Below are positions 47,915 through 60,035 of a stretch of DNA of 64,000 nucleotides, piece by piece. A model generated the notes under the pieces. That model had not been told where the DNA came from and did no database searches. It worked only from the letters and a program-made list of their open reading frames with translations. Positions within the stretch are counted from its first letter, which is position 1. The number at the start of each line of letters is the position of its first letter. The stretch comes from Mactromeris polynyma (taxonomy: Eukaryota; Mollusca; Bivalvia; Venerida; Mactridae): contig JASFXZ010000026.1 of the NCBI GenBank assembly GCA_032209605.1, forward strand, positions 620,001 to 684,000, given 5' to 3'. Position numbers and translations under genes: made by a program.

Positions 47915-48065
47915 GCGTTACTTGCGTAAGTTTTATCTTTCACAACATAATGTTAACAAATTCCCCGGGCGCTGATAGGATGTAATTTCTACGCATATGA
48001 TAATTACATCTTGCTTGGTAAATTTGTTCATATGGTGTTCTGGAAGGTAAATGTGATAGTTATTT
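47915..48065 (+). repeat. Diverged relative of the dispersed module
   Basis: 'cacaacataatgttaacaaa' through 'gataattacatcttgcttgg' and 'aaatttgttcatatggtgtt' lines up with the centre of copies A and B, with many substitutions. Confidence 0.5.
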
Positions 48066-48099
48066 TATTGTAGCACATTAAAATACCTGTTATAAATTG

Positions 48100-48420
48100 C
48101 TATGCCTGTTGCATCATCTTCCTCGTCCTCTTGCTCTGCTAGCATTACACTGGGCACTAACACCTCTGAGAAATTCTACACTATTTAACCCGGACACCGT
48201 CGCTCATTTGACTATCCAGCTAACACGAAAGCTACACCCTGAGGGTTAAGCAAGCAGACCTCATCACTTAATTCCCCAAGCATGGCCAAGAGCCCCGGGG
48301 ATCGGGCTTGCACAACATTATGCTGTGTTATGCCCCTACTCACACTTTCGCTGCTCTAACTCCGCTGCCTTCACCAGTTCGTACTCTTCAGCTTGATTAG
48401 GACAAGTGGTCCTTCCATTA
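48100..48420. other. GC-richer block, unassigned
   Basis: The block has CpGs (ccggacaccgtcgctc, gccccggggatcgggc) unlike its CpG-poor surroundings. All frames are interrupted on both strands. It is probably an inserted sequence of unknown type. Confidence 0.35.
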
Positions 48421-49200
48421 ATACCTTCAACATTTCTCCAAACTTTCTCCCATTGTTGTCATATATTTTATTCCCTTTCCAGCAGACCATCATTAATTGG
48501 TAATAATTTTTGGCAGTTTCTCCATGTTTTTGTGCTTCACATGCCTTTGATTGAAACTGATCTCTATGGCTTGGCTGACTTGCATTAAAAGCCCTATTTT
48601 AGTCAAAAGTAGTGTTGTATGATACTGAATTATTTTCATTTCATAGATAACATAAGTTGATGCAAAGTACATAACTGTTAACTGTACAATTATGTACTTA
48701 GTGTATCACATTGTTGTACTTCATTTTAGCTTCATTGAGCCCCACATCATGTTGTTATTCAATGTATTTTCCCTTACAGACTTAAGAGGGGTCTTCAAGT
48801 AATACAAGTACCATATAATATTTATCAATTTAATTAATAAGCTATAAGTGGAGCTTGGAACAGGTAAAACTCTGTAAGTTATTATAATCATTATTTTAGT
48901 TTACATGTACTTGTTCTAAGGTATTTTTAGGTTCATAATCTTGTATAATGCTTCAAACCGAAACTCAAGAATGATAAGGGAGACCTATGTAGAACACTAT
49001 CACAATCCTGCTTGAAGTAGAATGACTAATTGTGATCAGGTTTATCCTGACTATGGCACTATTCTGATATTGAAATCATTTTAAACATGTAAAGTATTGG
49101 ACATGTCATCTTTGCTACATCATAAATGTACTCTGTCAAAGTAAAAACAAAACATAAGAATTGGAAATTGTAACGAACTCAACATTAACTCAATAACTTA
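48421..49200. other. Non-coding stretch
   Basis: AT-rich with no supported exon or array. A pyrimidine-rich acceptor (ttttcccttacag at about 48779) is followed by no clear coding frame. Confidence 0.35.
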
Positions 49201-49203
49201 TAC

Positions 49204-49662
49204 TACTGACTGGGTAACAATGCTGTCTCCTACTGACTGGGTTACGAGGCTGCCACTTACTGACTGGGTAACAATGCTGTCTCCTACTGACTGGGTAACA
49301 ATGCTGTCTCCTACTGACTGGGTAACAATGCTGTCTCCTACTGACAGAGTAACAATGATGTCTCCTACTGACAGGGTAACAATGATGTCTCCTACTGACT
49401 GTATAACAATGCTGTCTCCTACTGACTGGGTAACAATGCTGTCTCCTACTGACAGGGTAACAATGCTGTCTCCTACTGACTGGGTAACAATGATGTCTCC
49501 TACTGACTGGGTAACAATGCTGTCTCCTACTGACAGGGTAACAATGATGTCTCCTACTGACAGGGTAACAATGATGTCTCCTACTGACTGGGTGACAATG
49601 CTGTCTCCTACTGACTGGGTAACAATGCTGTCTCCTTCTGACTGGGTAACAATCCTGCCTCT
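49204..49662 (+). repeat. 27-bp minisatellite, 17 copies
   Basis: 'tactgactgggtaacaatgc' plus 'tgtctcc' recurs every 27 bases. As 27 is a multiple of three, one frame gives a nonapeptide repeat (LSPTDWVTM) of 160 codons. Variants change the peptide (W to R, L to M) as freely as silent sites. That argues against coding. Confidence 0.95.
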
Positions 49663-50299
49663 CGGGGTAAAAAATAAACCGCAGTCAAAAATAAAATTTT
49701 AAGTCTGCATGTACATATAAATCTGTAGGTGTATTCAGTTTGCATCTTAAGTTTGATGAAATAAGTAGTTGATACTCTATTTAAGGCACACTCCAAAATG
49801 CATACATTAAAGTTCGTCTTGGTAAATTGTTGATTGTTACAATGTAATGACTGATAACAATGTTGGTATGTAATGGTTGGTAATAATGTCAGAAAACAAT
49901 GGCTGGTTAAGGAGATTTTAGGAGAGCCCATTAGCAGATTAAACAGTCTGTAGTATAAGAGATCACACCCTTAAGTCTTTGCACCAGTCTGTACAGATGT
50001 GTGATGTCCTTTAGTCTGCACCGGTCTAGACGGTTCTGTATGATTGCCTGTGTTGCCATTAATATATGCCTGTGGTACCAATATATAGAGTCATGCATGT
50101 CTTAAGAAATATGTAAAAATCTCTAAGAAGACATTCCTTTGACTAATATTGGCAATTTAGTGTGGGACTGGAGTAAAAATACAATATAGAAACTACTGGG
50201 TGACTGGAGGCCAACATCCCTTGGATCAATGTACCAAGTAGTACATGTGACTGTTGTATGATGTTCATAGCACCACTAACTTGTGTTTAACCCCCGTAT

Positions 50300-50760
50300 G
50301 GAGATGATTGACTTCATTATAACGTTTTGCAGAAAACACATCTGTTGTTGAATATTACTTGCTTCGATCAGTTTTCACACTGGACTGTCCTGTTGATGAT
50401 TTCTGGGGTAAGGAGCTGGTCCATCCATGGAATAGGGGATTTGATTCAGGGTACCTCAGGAATCAATTAACAGGGTGGCGTACTGTCGAGATATATTCAG
50501 ATGAAAACTGATCTAAATAAGTAGTACTACTCCTACATTTGTTAAATATCAATTGAGTAGTGTGTATATATCTTGATATCTTTATTTCTGCTTAAACTTT
50601 GAGATTGTGTACCATCCAGTGAATTCACATTGAAATATTAATAACATTCATATAAATTAGAAAACAATTTATAACACCATGTAGATTCTTCCAGTGCTCA
50701 AATTTCAGCTGGAATCAATACAAATTAAATTCTATGTTATTAAAGTGAAACTGATATAAT
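50300..50760 (+). repeat. Diverged, shortened copy of the 713-bp unit
   Basis: It shares 'cagaaaacacatctgttgtt', 'ggggtaaggagctggtccat', 'gattcagggtacctcaggaa' and 'atcaattgagtagtgtgtat' with the array at 52.3 kb. It lacks about 90 bases after 'gcgtactgtc' and part of its 3' end. The 76-bp array lies between it and the main array, so the two arrays are interleaved in origin. Confidence 0.85.
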
Positions 50761-50764
50761 TTTT

Positions 50765-52150
50765 AGCCAGTCTATAAGGCTTTGTGACTTCCTTATGTCT
50801 TTTTGCTAGTGTAAGTGTATGTGTGACTCCTGCAAGTCTTAACCAGGCAACAAGGCTGTGTGGCACCCTTATGTCTTTTTGCTAGTGTAAGTGTATGTGA
50901 AACTCCTGCAAGTCTTAACCAGGCAACAAGGCTGTATGACTCCCTTATGTCTTTTTGCTAGAGTAAGTGTATGTGTGACTCCTGCAAGTCTTAACCTGGC
51001 AACAAGGCAGTGTGACACCCTTGTGTCTTTTTACTAGTGTAAGTGTATGTGTGACTCCTGCAAGTCTTAACCAGGCAACAAGGCTGTGTGACACCCTTAT
51101 GTCGTTTTACTAGTGTAAGTGTATGTGTGACTCCTGCAAGTCTTAACCAGGCAACAAGGCTTTATGACTCCTTATGTCTTTTTGCTAGTATAAGTGTATG
51201 TGTGACTCCTGCAAGTCTTAACCAGGCAACAAGGCTGTGTGACACCCTTATGTCTTTTTGCTAGTATAAGTGTATGTGTGACTCCTGCAAGTCTTAACCA
51301 GGCAACAAGGCTGTGTGACACCCTTATGTCTTTTTGCTAGTATAAGTGTATGTGTGACTCCTGCAAGTCTTAACCAGGCAACAAGGCTGTGTGACACCCT
51401 TATGTCTTTTTGCTAGTATAAGTGTATGTGTGACTCCTGCAAGTCTTAACCAGGCAACAAGGCTATGTGACACCCTTATGTCTTTTTGCTAGTGTAAATG
51501 TATGTGTGACTCCTGCAAGTCTTAACCAGGCAACAAGGCTGTGTGACAACCCTTATGTCTTTTTACAAGTGTAAATGTATGTGTGACTCCTGCAAGTCTT
51601 AACTAGGCAACAAGGCTGTGTGACACCCTTATGTCTTTTTGCTAGTGTAAATGTATGTGTGACTCCTGCAAGTCTTAACCAGGCAACAAGGCTGTGTGAC
51701 ACCCTTATGTCTTTTTACTAGTGTAAGTGTATGTGTGACTCCTGCAAGTCTTCAGCAGATAACAAGGCTGGGTGACTCCCTTATGCCTATTTGTGAGTCT
51801 ATGCGTATGTGTGACTCCTGCAAGTCCTCATCAGGCAACAAGGCTGTGTGACTCCCTTATGTCTTTTTAAGAGTCTACAAGGCTTTACGACTCCCTATTG
51901 ACTCCCTTATGCCCTTCCACAAGTCAATAAGGCTGGTTGGATCCCCTATGTTTTCCATAAGTCTATACTGCCTCATGACTCCCTTATGCCTTTCCACAAG
52001 TCAACAAGGATGGTTGGCTCCCTTATGTATTTCAACAAGTCTACAAGGCTGTGTGACTCCTGCAAGTCTTTACCAGGCAACAAGGCTAAGTGACTCCCTT
52101 GTGTCTTTCCATGAGTCTACAAGGCTTTGTGACTCCCTAATGCCTTTAGA
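50765..52150. repeat. 76-bp minisatellite, about 14 regular copies plus degenerate tail
   Basis: 'actcctgcaagtcttaacc' recurs at 50826, 50902, 50978 and 51054 and on, spaced 76 bases. Each unit consists of two diverged halves of about 38 bases ('tgtgtgactcctgcaagtct' and 'tgtgtgacacccttatgtct'). After about 51800 only the shorter monomer 'acaaggct.tgtgactccct' continues. The same monomer occurs at 46917-46970. Confidence 0.93.
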
Positions 52151-52342
52151 CAATGCAGTATAATATATATAAATGCTGTATATAACAGTGCATCAAAGTA
52201 TGGATAAATGCTGAGGCTATAATGGGCCAGTCTGGTCACCTTGGAATCCAGTTTAGTCACTGACTAGTGTATTCATAGGCAAGTGACAGTCTCATATGAC
52301 TTGTTCAGTGTTAAGAACGAAAATAGATCATGTCTTGTGCCA

Positions 52343-55300
52343 TTTAATGACATAATTGCTAAGGTTTGCTTAATCAAGTTTTTATTAATCTTCCAGTGTC
52401 TTGATATAGACTTCATTAATACATTTAGCAGAAAACACATCTGTTGTTGAATATTACTTGCTTAGATCAGTTTTCACACAGTGCACCACCCTGTTCATGA
52501 TTCCTGGGGTAAGGAGCTGGTCCATCCATGCAATAGGCGATTTGATTCAGGGTACCTCAGGAATCAATGAGCAGCGTGGCGTACTGTCTTCTTGATATGC
52601 CCCTACATGTGAGTTGGTGAGGATCTGATCGAAAGATTTCAGGGCACCAGCAAACCATGTAGGGTCATATAGTGAGATGAAAACTGGTCTAAACAAGTAA
52701 TACTCTTACATTTGTTAAATATCAATTGAGTAGTGTGTATATATCTTGATTTCAATTATTTCTACTCTCATTAGGCGATCATGTGCAACCATGTGAAAAT
52801 TTCACTTAGAAATATTAATAACATTCAAATGAAGCAGAGAGCAATTTCATTACACTATGTAGATTTTTCCAGTGATCAAATAATGTTATTACATGTGTTC
52901 ATTCTTTTCATGTTAACAATGTGTCAGTATGAATTTCAGCTGTTATAAATTTGGATTAAGCTTCCATGTAATTACATCAAAGTGAGTGTAATATAATTCT
53001 GTTCATCTGATGTACTTGCTTTACATGTCTGCAAAGCGAAAACTTCTTGAGATTTGCCTTAAACTTAATGACATAATTGCTAAGGTTTGCTAAATCAAGT
53101 TTTTATTAATCTTCCAGTGTCTTGATATAGACTTCATTAATACATTAAGCAGAAAACACATCTGTTGTTGAATATTACTTGCTTAGATCAGTTTTCACAC
53201 AGTGCACCACCCTGTTCATGATTCCTGGGGTAAGGAGCTGGTCCATCCATGCAATAGGCGATTTGATTCAGGGTACCTCAGGAATCAATGAGCAGGGTGG
53301 CATACTGTCTTCTTGATATGCCCCTACATGTGAGTTGGTGAGGATCTGATCGTAAGATTTCAGGGCACCAGCAAACCATGTAGGGTCATATAGTGAGATG
53401 AAAACTGGTCTAAACAAGTAATACTCTTACATTTGTTAAATATCAATTGAGTAGTGTGTATATATCTTGATTTCAATTATTTCTACTCTCATTAGGCGAT
53501 CATGTGCAACCATGTGAAAATTTCACTTAGAAATATTAATAACATTCAAATGAAGCAGAGAGCAATTTCATTACACTATGTAGACTTTTCCAGTGATCAA
53601 ATAATGTTATTACATGTGTTCCTTCTTTTCATGTTAACAATGTGTCAGTATGAATTTCAGCTGTTATAAATTTGGATTAAGCTTCCATGTAATTACATCA
53701 AAGTGAGTGTAATATAATTCTGTTCATCTGATGTACATGCTTTACATGTCTGCAACTTCTTGAGATTTGCCTTTAACTTAATGACATAATTGCTAAGGTT
53801 TGCTAAATCAAGTTTTTATTAATCTTCCAGTGTCTTGATATAGACTTCATTAATACATTTAGCAGAAAACACATCTGTTGTTGAATATTACTTGCTTAGA
53901 TCAGTTTTCACACAGTGCACCACCCTGTTCATGATTCCTGGGGTAAGGAGCTGGTCCATCCATGCAATAGGCGATTTGATTCAGGGTACCTCAGGAATCA
54001 ATGAGCAGGGTGGTGTACTGTCTTCTTGATATGCCCCTACATGTGAGTTGGTGAGGATCTGATCGAAAGATTTCAGGGCACCAGCAAACCATGTAGGGTC
54101 ATATTGTGAGATGAAAACTGGTCTAAACAAGTAATACTCTTACATTTGTTAAATATCAATTGAGTAGTGTGTATATATCTTGATTTCAATTATTTCTACT
54201 CTAATTAGGCGATCATGTGCAACCATGTGAAAATTTCACTTAGAAATATTAATAACATTCAAATGAAGCAGAGAGCAATTTCATTACACTATGTAGACTT
54301 TTCCAGTGATCAAATAATGTTATTACATGTGTTCCTTCTTTTCATGTTAACAATGTGTCAGTATGAATTTCAGCTGTTATAAATTTGGATTAAGCTTCCA
54401 TGTAATTACATCAAAGTGAGTGTAATATAATTCTGTTCATCTGATGTACATGCTTTACATGTCTGCAACTTCTTGAGATTTGCCTTAAACTTAATGACAT
54501 AATTGCTAAGGTTTGCTAAATCAAGTTTTTATTAATCTTCCAGTGTCTTGATATAGACTTCATTAATACATTTAGCAGAAAACACATCTGTTGTTGAATA
54601 TTACTTGCTTAGATCAGTTTTCACACAGTGCACCATCCTGTTCATGATTCCTGGGGTAAGGAGCTGGTCCATCCATGCAATAGGCGATTTGATTCAGGGT
54701 ACCTCAGGAATCAATGAGCAGGGTGGCGTACTGTCTTCTTGATATGCCCCTACATGTGAGTTGGTGAGGATCTGATCGAAAGATTTCAGGGCACCAGCAA
54801 ACCATGTAGGGTCATATAGTGAGATGAAAACTGGTCTAAACAAGTAATACTCTTACATTTGTTAAATATCAATTGAGTAGTGTGTATATATCTTGATTTC
54901 AATTATTTCTACTCTAATTAGGCGATCATGTGCAACCATGTGAAAATTTCACTTAGAAATATTAATAACATTCAAATGAAGCAGAGAGCAATTTCATTAC
55001 ACTATGTAGACTTTTCCAGTGATCAAATAATGTTATTACATGTGTTCCTTCTTTTCATGTTAACAATGTGTCAGTATGAATTTCAGCTGTTATAAATTTG
55101 GATTAAGCTTCCATGTAATTACATCAAAGTGAGTGTAATATAATTCTGTTCATCTGATGTACATGCTTTACATGTCTGCAACTTCTTGAGATTTGCCTTT
55201 AACTTAATGACATAATTGCTAAGGTTTGCTAAATCAAGTTTTTATTAATCTTTCAGTGTCTTGATATAGACTTCATTAATACATTTAGCAGAAAACACAT

Positions 55301-58300
55301 CTGTTGTTGAATATTACTTGCTTAGATCAGTTTTCACACAGTGCACCACCCTGTTCATGATTCCTGGGGTAAGGAGCTGGTCCATCCATGCAATAGGCGA
55401 TTTGATTCAGGGTACCTCAGGAATCAATGAGCAGGGTGGTGTACTGTCTTCTTGATATGCCCCTACATGTGAGTTGGTGAGGATCTGATCGAAAGATTTC
55501 AGGGCACCAGCAAACCATGTAGGGTCATATTGTGAGATGAAAACTGGTCTAAACAAGTAATACTCTTACATTAGTTAAATATCAATTGAGTAGTGTGTAT
55601 ATATCTTGATTTCAATTATTTCTACTCTAATTAGGCGATCATGTGCAACCATGTGAAAATTTCACTTAGAAATATTAATAACATTCAAATGAAGCAGAGA
55701 GCAATTTCATTACACTATGTAGACTTTTCCAGTGATCAAATAATGTTATTACATGTGTTCCTTCTTTTCATGTTAACAATGTGTCAGTATGAATTTCAGC
55801 TGTTATAAATTTGGATTAAGCTTCCATGTAATTACATCAAAGTGAGTGTAATATAATTCTGTTCATCTGATGTACATGCTTTACATGTCTGCAACTTCTT
55901 GAGATTTGCCTTAAACTTAATGACATAATTGCTAAGGTTTGCTAAATCAAGTTTTTATTAATCTTCCAGTGTCTTGATATAGACTTCATTAATACATTTA
56001 GCAGAAAACACATCTGTTGTTGAATATTACTTGCTTAGATCAGTTTTCACACAGTGCACCATCCTGTTCATGATTCCCGGGGTAAGGAGCTGGTCCATCC
56101 ATGCAATAGGCGATTTGATTCAGGGTACCTCAGGAATCAATGAGCAGGGTGGCGTACTGTCTTCTTGATATGCCCCTACATGTGAGTTGGTGAGGATCTG
56201 ATCGAAAGATTTCAGGGCACCAGCAAACCATGTAGGGTCATATTGTGAGATGAAAACTGGTCTAAACAAGTAATACTCTTACATTTGTTAAATATCAATT
56301 GAGTAGTGTGTATATATCTTGATTTCAATTATTTCTACTCTAATTAGGCGATCATGTGCAACCATGTGAAAATTTCACTTAGAAATATTAATAACATTCA
56401 AATGAAGCAGAGAGCAATTTCATTACACTATGTAGACTTTTCCAGTGAACAAATAATGTTATTACATGTGTTCCTTCTTTTCATGTTAACAATGTGTCAG
56501 TATGAATTTCAGCTGTTATAAATTTGGATTAAGCTTCCATGTGATTACATCAAAGTGAGTGTAATATAATTCTGTTCATCTGATGTACATGCTTTACATG
56601 TCTGCAACTTCTTGAGATTTGCCTTAAACTTAATGACATAATTGCTAAGGTTTGCTAAATCAAGTTTTTATTAATCTTCCAGTGTCTTGATATAGACTTC
56701 ATTAATACATTTAGCAGAAAACACATCTGTTGTTGAATATTACTTGCTTAGATCAGTTTTCACACAGTGCACCATCCTGTTCATGATTCCTGGGGTAAGG
56801 AGCTGGTCCATCCATGCAATAGGCGATTTGATTCAGGGTACCTCAGGAATCAATGAGCAGGGTGGTGTACTGTCTTCTTGATATGCCCCTACATGTGAGT
56901 TGGTGAGGATCTGATCGAAAGATTTCAGGGCACCAGCAAACCATGTAGGGTCATATTGTGAGATGAAAACTGGTCTAAACAAGTAATACTCTTACATTAG
57001 TTAAATATCAATTGAGTAGTGTGTATATATCTTGATTTCAATTATTTCTACTCTAATTAGGCGATCATGTGCAACCATGTGAAAATTTCACTTAGAAATA
57101 TTAATAACATTCAAATGAAGCAGAGAGCAATTTCATTACACTATGTAGACTTTTCCAGTGATCAAATAATGTTATTACATGTGTTCCTTCTTTTCATGTT
57201 AACAATGTGTCAGTATGAATTTCAGCTGTTATAAATTTGGATTAAGCTTCCATGTAATTACATCAAAGTGAGTGTAATATAATTCTGTTCATCTGATGTA
57301 CATGCTTTACATGTCTGCAACTTCTTGAGATTTGCCTTAAACTTAATGACATAATTGCTAAGGTTTGCTAAATCAAGTTTTTATTAATCTTCCAGTGTCT
57401 TGATATAGACTTCATTAATACATTTAGCAGAAAACACATCTGTTGTTGAATATTACTTGCTTAGATCAGTTTTCACACAGTGCACCATCCTGTTCATGAT
57501 TCCCGGGGTAAGGAGCTGGTCCATCCATGCAATAGGCGATTTGATTCAGGGTACCTCAGGAATCAATGAGCAGGGTGGCGTACTGTCTTCTTGATATGCC
57601 CCTACATGTGAGTTGGTGAGGATCTGATCGAAAGATTTCAGGGCACCAGCAAACCATGTAGGGTCATATTGTGAGACGAAAACTGGTCTAAACAAGTAAT
57701 ACTCTTACATTTGTTAAATATCAATTGAGTAGTGTGTATATATCTTGATTTCAATTATTTCTACTCTAATTAGGCGATCATGTGCAACCATGTGAAAATT
57801 TCACTTAGAAATATTAATAACATTCAAATGAAGCAGAGAGCAATTTCATTACACTATGTAGACTTTTCCAGTGAACAAATAATGTTATTACATGTGTTCC
57901 TTCTTTTCATGTTAACAATGTGTCAGTATGAATTTCAGCTGTTATAAATTTGGATTAAGCTTCCATGTGATTACATCAAAGTGAGTGTAATATAATTCTG
58001 TTCATCTGATGTACATGCTTTACATGTCTGCAACTTCTTGAGATTTGCCTTAAACTTAATGACATAATTGCTAAGGTTTGCTAAATCAAGTTTTTATTAA
58101 TCTTCCAGTGTCTTGATATAGACTTCATTAATACATTTAGCAGAAAACACATCTGTTGTTGAATATTACTTGCTTAGATCAGTTTTCACACAGTGCACCA
58201 TCCTGTTCATGATTCCCGGGGTAAGGAGCTGGTCCATCCATGCAATAGGCGATTTGATTCAGGGTACCTCAGGAATCAATGAGCAGGGTGGCGTACTGTC

Positions 58301-58767
58301 TTCTTGATATGCCCCTACATGTGAGTTGGTGAGGATCTGATCGAAAGATTTCAGGGCACCAGCAAACCATGTAGGGTCATATTGTGAGATGAAAACTGGT
58401 CTAAACAAGTAATACTCTTACATTTGTTAAATATCAATTGAGTAGTGTGTATATATCTTGATTTCAATTATTTCTACTCTAATTAGGCGATCATGTGCAA
58501 CCATGTGAAAATTTCACTTAGAAATATTAATAACATTCAAATGAAGCAGAGAGCAATTTCATTACACTATGTAGACTTTTCCAGTGATCAAATAATGTTA
58601 TTACATGTGTTCCTTCTTTTCATGTTAACAATGTGTCAGTATGAATTTCAGCTGTTATAAATTTGGATTAAGCTTCCATGTAATTACATCAAAGTGAGTG
58701 TAATATAATTCTGTTCATCTGATGTACATGCTTTACATGTCTGCAACTTCTTGAGATTTGCCTTAAA
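52343..58767 (+). repeat. 713-bp satellite-like array, nine units
   Basis: Units start at 52343 (721 bp), 53064, 53777, 54490, 55203, 55916, 56629, 57342 and 58055, all 713 bp after the first. Identity is very high. Units 5 and 7 share 'acattagttaaat' and 'ggtggtgtact'. Units 6 and 8 share 'gtgaacaaat', 'catgtgattac' and 'gattcccggggt'. Units 5-6 and 7-8 therefore form a duplicated dimer. Each unit holds 'tttagcag' followed 77 bases later by 'ggggtaagg', resembling an acceptor-donor pair. No long open frame. Confidence 0.97.
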
Positions 58768-59351
58768 CTTCTTGAAAAAGTACTTTGTCAGTAACTTTGT
58801 ATTGTGGGAAGAATAAATGTAATTTGTCTATCCGTGTATGTATGGGTTGCCCATTTTATAGTGATTTACTCAAAGTTACATTTCTGTTTTTTCATTTATC
58901 ATGACCTGGTGCCATTGTTGTTAACTTTTTTGCTGAATTGGCAATAAAGACAGTCCTTGAAAGCCTGAGAAAAGGTACTTGATAAAACCTTGAAAAATAC
59001 TTGAATGTTATCTCAGAAGTTGTACTTGAACCATGAAAATGACATTCAGTATGTGCATTCCATGAAGATGCTCCATTGATAGGTTAACTTCAGTTATTGC
59101 TTGATGAGGGTGACCCTTATTGGCCTAGATAGTTTAATTCCCAAGTTTAATGTAGAAGTTAAATGTAGGTGGAGTTAAATGCAAATCCAGAACATAAAAC
59201 AGTGGTGCATTATTTCTGACAGTTATTTAATAGCTTTTAACAGTGTTGTAATAAAAGAATGATAAAAGATAATTTTATTCATAAATCTATGACCTAGGAA
59301 AAATGTTGAAGCATTACTCACATGTATTATATGGTAATTAATATCTGTCAA
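58768..59351. other. Non-coding flank with two AATAAA signals
   Basis: 'gaagaataaatg' near 58812 and 'ggcaataaagac' near 58943 are possible poly(A) signals. No exon was identified with them. Confidence 0.35.
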
Positions 59352-59632
59352 CATGCACCAATAGCTTACCCAGCTGAATATATCACATTCAATGTTAACA
59401 TGCACCAACAGCTAACCCAGCTGAATATATCACATTCAATGTTAACATGCACCAACAGCTAACCCAGCTGAATATATCACATTCAAAGTTAACATGCACC
59501 AACAGCTAAACCAGCTGAATATATCACATTCAATGTTAACATGTACCAACAGCTAACCCAGCTGAATATATCACATTCAATGTTAAAATGCACCAACAGC
59601 TAACCCAGCTGAATATATCACATTCAATACAA
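59352..59632. repeat. 47-bp minisatellite, six copies
   Basis: 'tgcaccaacagctaacccag' plus 'ctgaatatatcacattcaat' recurs every 47 bases (59401, 59448 and on). Confidence 0.92.
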
Positions 59633-59894
59633 AACACCCACTATAACTATGATTGTCATAAACTCCTAGCATTGATATTTCAGACATTTTTCATAACATT
59701 CACTATGCTCACAATATGATCAGCTAAAGTATATCGGAAGTGTGGGTTGAAAAGTCTGAAAGAAGCATTTGGTGTGGTTCTTGCTACAAGTAGTAAAAGG
59801 TTTAAAACTTCTTAAGAGAAAAGTTGGAACAAATATTTGGTCTGATTTGCACTGCACTTAAATATGTTTATTGGTCAACAGACCGTTCCTGTTC

Positions 59895-60035
59895 CAATGC
59901 ATGTTTACCCTTGAACCTCCTCAGTGCCTAGTGTTTTGGTGCCTGTTGTAATTTCCCCAGGATCTGTGTGGGGAGTCATTGTTTTGTGTATGTGACGTTC
60001 CCTGTAACAACTTAATATCTCTTGCATTGACCTGA
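59895..60035 (+). repeat. Duplicated ~120-bp segment (partner 61117-61240)
   Basis: 'cctcctcagtgccta.tgttt', 'gatctgtgtggggag' and 'cattccctgtaacaacttaat' occur in both segments in the same order and orientation, 1.2 kb apart. Function unknown. Confidence 0.65.

Noticed and set aside
49220..49702. 160-codon frame with a nonapeptide repeat
   Set aside because: The 27-bp tandem repeat is a multiple of three, and variants change residues freely. No sign of selection on protein.
50332..50513. 60-codon frame in the diverged 713-type copy
   Set aside because: The nine array copies differ here by a 2-base indel that shifts the frame, so coding is not conserved.
51909..52163. 84-codon frame
   Set aside because: Derived from the degenerate monomers of the 76-bp array.
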